A DNA stretch of 19,223 bases from Candidatus Methanoperedens sp. (GTDB lineage Archaea > Halobacteriota > Methanosarcinia > Methanosarcinales > Methanoperedenaceae). Position 1 is the stretch's first letter. Each line of letters begins with the position of its first letter. Of this stretch, positions 13,900 through 19,223 are shown in pieces. Made by a program: the position numbers and the translations under genes. Location: positions 1 through 19,223 of the forward strand of contig JAHFCV010000020.1 in NCBI GenBank assembly GCA_023249275.1, written 5' to 3'. A model generated the notes under the pieces. It saw nothing but the letters and a program-made list of their open reading frames with translations, was not told the DNA's origin and searched no databases.

Positions 13900-14754
13900 A
13901 TGGGGAATGCAGCCACACTAAGAGTTCTGGGCAGCTCTGTTGTAAATTCGATATCCGGTTGGTTCAGGCTGTATGTAGCTTTTCTTCTTGCAGGAAAAGT
14001 TCCTGATTTGGTTCTATGTTTTGCCTTCTCTTTCGTTGTATATTCGGTTTATACTTTGGACCGCGCTTTAAAATCAAAAGAAGATGATGTGAACCGACCT
14101 GAAGAGAAAAATGCCCATAAGAATTTTGTCCTTTTCATCGTGGCTGCTTTTTTAGTTACAGCGCTTTTGATTCTTATAGCAAAAAAAATATCCCCGTTTG
14201 CAGCGCTGCTTCCTTTTGCAATCGGGTTTTTATATACAAAAGGATTTAAAATTTGCAGCGTCTCTATTAAATTAAAACAGGGGTTGGGCGTAAAGAATTT
14301 CGTTGTGGCATTGACGTGGGCTTTTACAATTTTAGCATTTATATATAATTTCATTGAAAATTACTTGCAGGGATTTTTGATATTCATTTTTTTCTTCTTC
14401 AAGAGTTTCATAAATACAGTGTTGTTTGATTGCAAAGACATAGATGGAGACTCGATAGCCGGGCTTGCCACAATTCCGGTTTATTTTGGGGAGAAAAGAA
14501 CCGGAATAATCCTCCAGCTTATAAATTCTTCATTCCACCTTGCTGTTGCGGCTTTTGTTCTTTTGGGTCTTGTTGAATTCGATGCTGTTATTTTAATTTA
14601 TAGCTGGATGGCCGGTTTAATCTACATTTCTCTATACGCCAACAGCAAAAAGACAATTTTTAGAAGTGTAATAGTTCACGGGGAGTGGACGCACATGCTC
14701 GCATTCAGAAATCTTGCAATCCAATTTTCTCGGAACGCTTTTTATAGTAGCTGA
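13900..14754 (+). CDS. UbiA-family prenyltransferase (membrane)
   Basis: About 284 residues, with eight or so hydrophobic segments. The first Asp-rich motif region is YTLDRALKSKEDDVNRPEE, which departs from the usual NDxxDxxxD in its leading residues; the second is clear, DCKDIDGDSIAGLATIPVYFG. These bind prenyl diphosphate through magnesium. The family attaches isoprenoid chains to quinone precursors, haem, chlorophyll or glycerol phosphates; I cannot name the acceptor. I chose ATG 13900; an in-frame TTG at 13879 would add seven residues, and neither has a ribosome site, so the transcript may be nearly leaderless. The 3' end overlaps the convergent regulator gene by 50 bp. Confidence 0.85.
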   Translation: MGNAATLRVLGSSVVNSISGWFRLYVAFLLAGKVPDLVLCFAFSFVVYSVYTLDRALKSKEDDVNRPEEKNAHKNFVLFIVAAFLVTALLILIAKKISPFAALLPFAIGFLYTKGFKICSVSIKLKQGLGVKNFVVALTWAFTILAFIYNFIENYLQGFLIFIFFFFKSFINTVLFDCKDIDGDSIAGLATIPVYFGEKRTGIILQLINSSFHLAVAAFVLLGLVEFDAVILIYSWMAGLIYISLYANSKKTIFRSVIVHGEWTHMLAFRNLAIQFSRNAFYSS

Positions 14755-15499
14755 ACAAATCCTCACCCCACTTCAAAGCGGATTTTTCATAGGTTATTAT
14801 GTTTTTGTAGAAGTCGTAATTGCCATCTTTTAAGAAAAGCCGCATTGAGAGAAATTTGTCTGAGGTGGTGAATGCTACTTTAATTTCTTCTTCACACATC
14901 CAGAGAGAGGCATTTTCAAAGCCCAGGTATTTCTGCACATCTTTTCTATATTTTGTTTGTAACTTTTCAAAAACATCTCTTGTTACCACAATAGATATAT
15001 CCACTTCTTTTTCTGCCAGCATGGTAACACTCTCGGGGTATTCGGGATGCAGCGCCGGGGAAACTCCCAGTGTCCATTTCGATTTTAAAAGATTTTTAAT
15101 GTACTCGTCATGTGGCTTAAAAATCTCGGTAGGGGTACTTCCAAAAATTTCGTAATCTCCCAATTCATAAAGCCGCATCCTGAACTCTTCCGGGATTCCG
15201 CTGATGTTGTGTTCTTTCCAGAAGTCCATGTTATTTTCAAAGATTTTTAACGTTTTGAAAAACTGACCAAATGACCTGGTTGCTATTTCTCCAACTTCTG
15301 TCAAAACATATTTCTTATCTTTCTGGAAAATCAGGTTTTCTTTTTCCAGCTTCCTTATTTGTGGAATTATCTCAGGAGATGTTACCTTGAAGTAGTCTCT
15401 TATCTCTTTTAGCGTCTTTGGCTCTTCTTGAAGCATAAAGAGGATATCTCTTCTTTTTTCAGATAATGCCAGAAGACTCAGTAATCCCTTAGCTTTCAT
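14705..15499 (-). CDS. Winged-helix transcriptional regulator with FilR1 domain
   Basis: 264 residues. A winged helix-turn-helix occupies about residues 1-85 (LALSEKRRDILFMLQEEPKT LKEIRDYF, then SPEIIPQIRKLEKENLI and KYVLTEVGEIATR). The rest matches the FilR1 (formerly DUF1724) domain common in methanogen regulators, with ELGDYEIFGSTPTEIFKPHD and a C-terminal SDKFLSMRLFLKDGNYDF. Such proteins are known in Methanosaeta for filament formation and methanogenesis control; targets here are unknown. No Shine-Dalgarno is visible, and an AT-rich box at about 15523-15535 would start transcription close to the ATG, so it may be leaderless. It is divergent from the receiver gene and convergent on the prenyltransferase gene. 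Confidence 0.85.
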   Translation of the reverse strand: MKAKGLLSLLALSEKRRDILFMLQEEPKTLKEIRDYFKVTSPEIIPQIRKLEKENLIFQKDKKYVLTEVGEIATRSFGQFFKTLKIFENNMDFWKEHNISGIPEEFRMRLYELGDYEIFGSTPTEIFKPHDEYIKNLLKSKWTLGVSPALHPEYPESVTMLAEKEVDISIVVTRDVFEKLQTKYRKDVQKYLGFENASLWMCEEEIKVAFTTSDKFLSMRLFLKDGNYDFYKNIITYEKSALKWGEDLFSYYKKRSEKIGLQDF

Positions 15500-15652
15500 T
15501 TTAATTTTATATTATCAGCTAACTATTTAATTTTTTGGGGAAGTTTTCACGAAATAATGGAAGAATATAAGTGGTTGTAACACTAACATAATATTATAAC
15601 ACCAATATAACATTATGAAATAGGATAGGCGTGTAAGCATACAGGCGGGAAC
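15500..15652. promoter_or_regulatory. Divergent promoter region with AT-rich inverted repeat
   Basis: 153 bp separate the divergent regulator and receiver genes. TATA-like stretches for the minus strand lie near 15523-15535 and for the plus strand near 15587-15598. CATAATATTAT 15587-15597 and ATAACATTATG 15607-15617 form an inverted repeat with one mismatch. TAATATTATA at 15589-15598 equals the boxes upstream of the prenyltransferase gene. A shared operator is possible. Confidence 0.45.
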
Positions 15653-16009
15653 ATGAACAAACCGAAAATACTTGTGGCAGGCGAGGATTCAATGGGTGTT
15701 GAACTGATTAAGGAAATATTATCGAAAGATTACGAAGTAGAGACCTCACACGACGTGGAAGAGACAGTACTCAAAGTAGAAAAAACAATTCCTGACCTGA
15801 TAATTTTAGATAAAATGGGGGATGTCATGAGTGGTTTCGGGGTATGCAAGATGCTTAAAAGCAATGAAAAAACCAGGTCTATACCCATTATGGTAGCTGC
15901 GGACAGTGATGATAAGAAAAGGGCTATGGAAGAAGGTGCAAATGATTTCCTGGGCAAGCCTGTTGGCATAAACGAATTACGCGCAAGAGTGAAATCACTT
16001 CTTAAGTAG
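15653..16009 (+). CDS. Stand-alone response-regulator receiver protein
   Basis: 118 residues, a receiver (CheY-like) domain with no output domain. Asp53 in LIILDKMG is the phospho-acceptor position, Glu11-Asp12 form the acidic pocket, and Lys102 in LGKPVG is the conserved lysine. The usual Thr/Ser at the end of strand 4 is replaced by alanine (VAADSD, about residue 83), so the phosphorylation switch may be altered. A weak ribosome site AGGCGGGA precedes the ATG. No histidine kinase is in the window. It is divergent from the FilR1-type gene, and its stop lies four bases from the convergent reductase stop. Confidence 0.9.
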   Translation: MNKPKILVAGEDSMGVELIKEILSKDYEVETSHDVEETVLKVEKTIPDLIILDKMGDVMSGFGVCKMLKSNEKTRSIPIMVAADSDDKKRAMEEGANDFLGKPVGINELRARVKSLLK

Positions 16010-16013
16010 TGTT

Positions 16014-17192
16014 TTACACAAACAGCGTTCTCAATTCCCACAGTATCTTAGGATTCTTCTTGAACAAAATCGGCAATACGACTGGCAATGGCATCTTACT
16101 TGTATCTATCCCTTTAAGCGAATGGGCAAGCTGGTTTAGCTGTTCATCCGTGAGTTTAAGGAGCATATTCTTGACAGCAAGGGATTTACTCAGTTCTTTC
16201 CCGATAGTTGCGCGCCATTTATCCTCATATTCTTTTAAAGTCTTGACAGAATAATCCCCTTTTTCTTTCGCCTTGATACAGACTTCTCCAGCCATCTTCC
16301 CGGCATCCATTGCATTGATGATGCCCCCGCCTGTTAAAGGGTCGGACTGCCTGGCAGCATCGCCAACGAGCATCAGCCCATCAGTCACAGTCTGTTTTAT
16401 CGGTCCGCTCACAGGAACCCCGCCAACTACCATTTCCAGGATTTTAGCCTCAGGCATGTAATTCTTTATGAAATTCTCAAGGAGTGTGATGGCTCGGACG
16501 TTTCCGGATTTGCTTCCGAGAAGCCCCAGCCCCACATTCGCTGTATGTTTGCCTTTTGGGAATACCCATAAATATCCACCGGGGGCGTATTTTTCCCCCA
16601 TATAAAACCTGCTGTACTCGCCGGGATCAATATTGGAAACCAAAAATTGTGCACCCGTCTCAATATCATGGGGCTTCAATGACGTATCTATGCCGCCCCA
16701 TCTTCCTACTTTTGATTCCACGCCGTCAGCGCCTATTACGATATCAGCCCGAATCTCCTGCGTTTCACCCATATACATGGCATTTATCCCCGTTATTTTG
16801 CCGTTGTCTCGCAATAATCCTGTGGCTCTTGTCTTTACCATCACTTCGGCTCCAGCTTGAGCAGCCTGCTGCGCCAGCGCCCTGTCAAAAACTTTTCTTT
16901 CAAGAGTATAACCAGCCTTTCCGCTTGAAGCCTCTTCCGACATTTTGATTTCAGTTCCGTCAGGCGCGAGTATCTTGGAACCTTTTACTTCTGCCGCTAT
17001 CCACCGCGGGTCAGGTTGTATGTGCTTTTTCAATCCCTCTTTGCTCACGCCTTCAGCGCATCTCACAGGGTCTCCTATCTCCTGCCTTTTTTCAATAAGA
17101 AGAACATCCAGTCCTGCCTCGGCGCAGGTTTTTGCAGTTATCGAGCCGCCAGGACCTGCCCCCACAACGATTACATCATATTTTGGCTTCAT
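16014..17192 (-). CDS. Geranylgeranyl reductase family flavoprotein
   Basis: 392 residues. The N-terminal Rossmann motif VVGAGPGGSITAK (GxGxxG at residues 11-16) and Glu34 bind FAD; Cys45 lies in DPVRCAEG; GYLWVFPKGKHTANVGLG matches the YxWxFP...GxG substrate motif of geranylgeranyl reductases; GDAARQSDPLTGGGIINAMD completes FAD binding. The family saturates the geranylgeranyl chains of archaeal lipids at the membrane. The ATG at 17192 is used because it overlaps the ferredoxin stop (ATGA); an in-frame start at 17252 lies inside the ferredoxin gene. In Methanosarcina acetivorans the neighbouring ferredoxin is needed for full reduction, which fits this pair. Confidence 0.93.
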   Translation of the reverse strand: MKPKYDVIVVGAGPGGSITAKTCAEAGLDVLLIEKRQEIGDPVRCAEGVSKEGLKKHIQPDPRWIAAEVKGSKILAPDGTEIKMSEEASSGKAGYTLERKVFDRALAQQAAQAGAEVMVKTRATGLLRDNGKITGINAMYMGETQEIRADIVIGADGVESKVGRWGGIDTSLKPHDIETGAQFLVSNIDPGEYSRFYMGEKYAPGGYLWVFPKGKHTANVGLGLLGSKSGNVRAITLLENFIKNYMPEAKILEMVVGGVPVSGPIKQTVTDGLMLVGDAARQSDPLTGGGIINAMDAGKMAGEVCIKAKEKGDYSVKTLKEYEDKWRATIGKELSKSLAVKNMLLKLTDEQLNQLAHSLKGIDTSKMPLPVVLPILFKKNPKILWELRTLFV

Positions 17193-17362
17193 TGCACAAC
17201 CACCAGCGCGCCCACAGGGCATATCTTCGCGCACACGCCGCAACTGGTGCATGTATTATCCACTTCAATCCAGGTCTCCACAAGCTCAAGCGCGCCCACA
17301 GGGCACACGCCCACGCATGCCCCGCAGTATCCGCATTTATAACGATTGACATTAACACTCAT
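17189..17362 (-). CDS. 2x[4Fe-4S] ferredoxin, partner of the geranylgeranyl reductase
   Basis: 57 residues, almost all of it two clusters of CxxCxxCxxxCP: CGYCGACVGVCPVGAL and CTSCGVCAKICPVGAL. This is the classical bacterial-type low-potential ferredoxin fold. The gene overlaps the reductase start by four bases, so the two are probably coupled and co-expressed as an electron donor and its enzyme. The ATG at 17362 lacks a clear ribosome site but lies about 30 bp from a TATA box, suggesting a very short leader. Longer frames in the other readings here are shadows. Confidence 0.93.
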   Translation of the reverse strand: MSVNVNRYKCGYCGACVGVCPVGALELVETWIEVDNTCTSCGVCAKICPVGALVVVQ

Positions 17363-17370
17363 GTTTCGTC

Positions 17371-17400
17371 TGCTAACGCAGTTAGCACATATAAATTTTA
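17371..17400 (-). promoter_or_regulatory. TATA box and inverted repeat of the ferredoxin-reductase pair
   Basis: On the minus strand AATTTATATG (within 17388-17399) is a good archaeal TATA box. Between it and the ATG lies a perfect 7-bp inverted repeat, TGCTAAC/GTTAGCA (17371-17377 and 17381-17387) with a 3-base centre. It would overlap the transcription start region, the place where an archaeal repressor would act. The box is a sequence match; the operator role is inference. Confidence 0.5.
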
Positions 17401-17412
17401 TTAACCCGTTCC

Positions 17413-17562
17413 CTAACGTTCCTGAGTAATTCCAGCAGGCTCAAAAAGTATAGGGTGGCGTACTACCTTGAAATTATTACTCGTTAAATAGAGTTGTTCT
17501 ATTTTTTCGCCGGTAATACCTGCTTTTAATAATTTTACTCTTTCTTCGGATGTCTCTAACAT
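17413..17562 (-). CDS. Small conserved-looking protein of 49 residues, function unknown
   Basis: The minus strand encodes a compact 49-residue protein with balanced composition: MLETSEERVKLLKAGITGEK, then IEQLYLTSNNFKVVRHPILF and EPAGITQER. It has a predicted two-helix start and no Cys or membrane segment. I recall similar short sequences (EERVKLLKAG...IEKLY...NNFKIV) as hypothetical proteins in methanogens, but cannot name a family. GTG five codons upstream (17577) is an alternative start. It precedes the ferredoxin gene with a 50-bp gap that contains that gene's promoter, so it may be its own unit. Confidence 0.6.
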   Translation of the reverse strand: MLETSEERVKLLKAGITGEKIEQLYLTSNNFKVVRHPILFEPAGITQER

Positions 17563-17673
17563 TAACCCCAGTCCCACCTTTGATAAACTCTACTTTTGTT
17601 TTATTAGCTGTGGGTTAAATAAATATTGCGGTTCAATCAAATAGTGTATCAGCCAGGACAAGGAGTGATAGTT
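17563..17673. promoter_or_regulatory. Divergent promoter region of the 49-residue ORF and the DUF362 gene
   Basis: TTAAATAAATAT at 17615-17626 is a good TATA-like box for the rightward gene and would give a leader of about 25-30 nt containing AAGGAGTGAT (17660-17669). Its complement is also AT-rich and could serve the leftward small ORF. Nothing else of note is seen. Confidence 0.45.
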
Positions 17674-18723
17674 TTGAAGGAAATACTATTCAAAGACGCA
17701 AAAATCGTAAAACCCGAAGATAACCAACCGGAACAGATAAAGAGGATTTTCCCTCATATTTCACCTGTCAGGGAAGGGGATATCGTAGCAATAAAAATAC
17801 ATCCCGGGGAATACGGGAACACAACCCATGTAAGACCTGTCATCGTCAGGACAGTGGTTGACCTTGTAATAAAGGCAGGAGGGATACCTTTTGTTGCAGA
17901 CACAACCACATTATACAGGGGTATGAAGCTCAATGCTGCAGAGCTTATCAATGGCGCTGCAATGAATGGTTTTACCCATGCAAGCATGAACGCCCCTTTT
18001 ATCGTGGCAGACGGATTAAAAGGGCGGGATGGAGTGGAGATAAAACTCAACGGCGAGGCGCTAAAGAGCATTACTGTTGCTTCGGCGATTGCGGAAGCGG
18101 ATTCGATGATAGTAATTTCCCACGGCAAAGGGCATCCGGCATCGGGATTCGGCGGCGCTGTGAAGCATCTTGGCATGGGCTGCCTTGACCGCGCTGGCAA
18201 GATAAAGGTGCATGAGGTGGGGAGACCCACAATTGACCCTGAAAAATGCATACAGTGCGGCGATTGCGTGGAAGTATGTCCCTGGGGCGCCATAACCCCG
18301 CCCAATATCGACCATTCAAAATGCTGCGGTGAGTTATCGTGCGCCGATGCCTGCGCGCAGGAAGCCATCATTCCGCCGCCGGACGCCACAGATAAAATGC
18401 AGAAAAGGCTGGGCGAGGCTGCGCTTGCTCCGATAAAGGTATTGAAAAGCCGGATTGGATACATCAACTGGGTCTACGACCTCACGCCGGGGTGCGATTG
18501 CTTTAATTTTTCAGGCGAGCGGTTCGTGGAAGACATCGGGATACTTGCAGGGTGCGATCCCGTTGCTATCGATGCTGCAACAATCGAGCTTATTAATGAA
18601 AGAATGAAACTAAGCGGGAAGTCGATAAACCACGTCTGGGGCGTGAACCCCTGGGTACACATCGAGGCTGCTGAAAGAATAGGATGCGGAAGCAGGAAAT
18701 ATAAACTCGGGAAACTGGAATAG
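17674..18723 (+). CDS. DUF362 domain protein with iron-sulfur insert
   Basis: 349 residues from a TTG at 17674, chosen because AAGGAGTGAT lies four bases upstream; the frame remains open to 17626 without a better start. The N-terminal part has VAIKIHPGEYGNTTHVRP, then ISHGKGHPASGFGGAVKHLG MGC, typical of DUF362. A ferredoxin-like insert at about residues 190-230 has one classical cluster, CIQCGDCVEVCP (Cys192, 195, 198, 202), and one atypical, CCGELSCADACAQEA (Cys217, 218, 223, 227). The C-terminal part has ILAGCDPVAIDAATIELI. The family's reaction is not established; an electron-transfer or metallocofactor role is suggested by the clusters. Probably cytoplasmic. Confidence 0.88.
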   Translation: MKEILFKDAKIVKPEDNQPEQIKRIFPHISPVREGDIVAIKIHPGEYGNTTHVRPVIVRTVVDLVIKAGGIPFVADTTTLYRGMKLNAAELINGAAMNGFTHASMNAPFIVADGLKGRDGVEIKLNGEALKSITVASAIAEADSMIVISHGKGHPASGFGGAVKHLGMGCLDRAGKIKVHEVGRPTIDPEKCIQCGDCVEVCPWGAITPPNIDHSKCCGELSCADACAQEAIIPPPDATDKMQKRLGEAALAPIKVLKSRIGYINWVYDLTPGCDCFNFSGERFVEDIGILAGCDPVAIDAATIELINERMKLSGKSINHVWGVNPWVHIEAAERIGCGSRKYKLGKLE

Positions 18724-18894
18724 GTTTTAATGATGGAGATTCGCTTCCAATAATAAAGTTAATAAATACAGTAACCAAGTATAGGTTAGAGACATCAGTG
18801 ACACTCAGACCTATTTAATAAGTTATTATACGATGAAAAACAGAGCGCTGAACTCAAAGACTGATTTAAAAATCGAAAAGATGCGAGGTAAAAT
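18724..18894. promoter_or_regulatory. Intergenic region with a candidate promoter
   Basis: Arms ATAGGT 18781-18786 and ACCTAT 18809-18814, with inner GAG/CTC, form a modest stem after the DUF362 gene. TATTTAATAA at 18812-18821 is TATA-like and would start transcription near 18840-18850. GAGGT at 18885-18889 is the ribosome site of the next gene. A 24-codon frame from 18833 overlaps the next gene and is probably chance. Confidence 0.4.
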
Positions 18895-19035
18895 ATGTCT
18901 AAACTAAAAAAGCGGGAACTGGAACGAAAAGGCGAAAAAAAACAGAAGATTCTGGAGAATAAGCTGCAAGGCGAGCATCTTGAGGATTTAACCAAAACAA
19001 AGGTGGAATTAGAGGAATTGACCGAAGAGGAATAG
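18895..19035 (+). CDS. 46-residue charged helical protein, function unknown
   Basis: The frame encodes a 46-residue protein almost entirely of Lys, Glu, Leu and Arg (MSKLKKRELERKGEKKQKIL at the start, VELEELTEEE at the end), probably a single long helix or short coiled coil, basic at the N-terminus and acidic at the C-terminus. GAGGT five bases upstream of the ATG is a good ribosome site. Its TAG overlaps the start GTG of the ubiquitin-fold gene, so the two are likely translated together. I do not recognise the family. Confidence 0.6.
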   Translation: MSKLKKRELERKGEKKQKILENKLQGEHLEDLTKTKVELEELTEEE

Positions 19036-19223
19036 TGAAGATAAAAGTGAAAATCTTTTCAGGGGGTGTTAAAGAGGAAAACATGGAGGTCTCATCGGAT
19101 TCCACATATGAAGAACTGCTTGAGTCTCTTCATATAAACCCTGAAATCGTACTGGTATTCAGCAATGGAGTTCCTGTGCCGCTGGATGAGAAAGTGTCCC
19201 GGGATAGTGTGGAAATCCTGAGG
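19035..19223 (+). CDS. ThiS/MoaD-like ubiquitin-fold protein, partial (SAMP-like)
   Basis: The gene runs off the right edge; 63 residues are visible from a GTG that shares its first base with the preceding stop. The pattern KIKVKIFSGG, then STYEELLESLHINPEIVLVF SNGVPVP and DEKVSRDSVEILR is that of the beta-grasp ThiS/MoaD superfamily, where a C-terminal Gly-Gly (outside the window) is adenylated by an E1-like enzyme. Products carry sulfur for thiolated tRNA, molybdopterin or thiamine, or are conjugated to proteins as archaeal SAMPs. Which applies cannot be told without the rest of the locus. Confidence 0.82.
   Translation, partial: MKIKVKIFSGGVKEENMEVSSDSTYEELLESLHINPEIVLVFSNGVPVPLDEKVSRDSVEILR

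Noticed and set aside
17132..17404. Plus-strand frames over the ferredoxin and reductase start
   Set aside because: The minus-strand ferredoxin with eight cysteines in two perfect cluster motifs explains this DNA; the plus frames are shadows.
18833..18907. 24-codon frame upstream of the 46-residue protein
   Set aside because: It has no ribosome site, overlaps the well-supported start at 18895 out of frame, and probably lies over the transcription start.

Overview
The window is chromosomal DNA of a euryarchaeon. It is most likely a methanogen or anaerobic methane oxidiser of the Methanosarcinales/ANME-2 kind (the genus is inference). The supporting signs are the archaeal order of a ribosomal super-operon (with eS4, eL32, eL19 and RNase P subunit Rnp1), archaeal SecY, GGTGA-type Shine-Dalgarno sites, TATA-like promoters, a cobamide gene, a geranylgeranyl reductase with its own ferredoxin, and a FilR1-type regulator. 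No rRNA, tRNA or CRISPR array is visible.

Layout. 1-276: 3' end of cbiC. 277-523: leader and promoter of the ribosomal operon. 524-13661: 24 co-directional genes, rpl3-rpl4-rpl23-rpl2-rps19-rpl22-rps3-rpl29-rnp1-rps17-rpl14-rpl24-rps4e-(27-codon ORF)-rpl5-rps14-rps8-rpl6-rpl32e-rpl19e-rpl18-rps5-rpl30-rpl15-secY. Many genes overlap at ATGA or TAATG junctions or share a GGTGA ribosome site with the preceding stop codon, so translation is probably coupled. 13662-13899: two IS200/IS605-like hairpins, then an AT-rich block with four TAATATTATA-like boxes about 20 bp apart. 13900-16009: a UbiA-family prenyltransferase (+), a convergent FilR1-type winged-helix regulator (-), and a stand-alone receiver protein (+) divergent from it. 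16014-17362: a 2x[4Fe-4S] ferredoxin and a geranylgeranyl reductase as a minus-strand pair. 17413-17562: a 49-residue ORF (-). 17674-18723: a DUF362 iron-sulfur protein (+). 18895 to the end: a tiny charged protein overlapping the start of a ThiS/MoaD-like ubiquitin-fold protein cut by the window edge.

The ribosomal operon looks ordinary except at two places. Between rps4e and rpl5 lies an 80-bp block made of three perfect hairpins in a row, flanked by a 5-bp direct repeat (ATGAA). It separates the normal ribosome site from the rpl5 start, creates a 27-codon ORF that ends on the rpl5 start codon, and places the rpl5 ribosome site and AUG inside a hairpin. In rnp1, about 27 extra codons are built from inverted repeats, one with a perfect 12-bp stem. 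Both look like small palindromic elements tolerated inside an essential operon. They are the most notable items here.

The downstream region combines isoprenoid and lipid genes (UbiA-type prenyl transfer, geranylgeranyl reduction with a ferredoxin) with two regulatory proteins, and similar AT-rich boxes occur at two promoters. A locally regulated membrane-lipid or quinone module is a reasonable but unproven reading.
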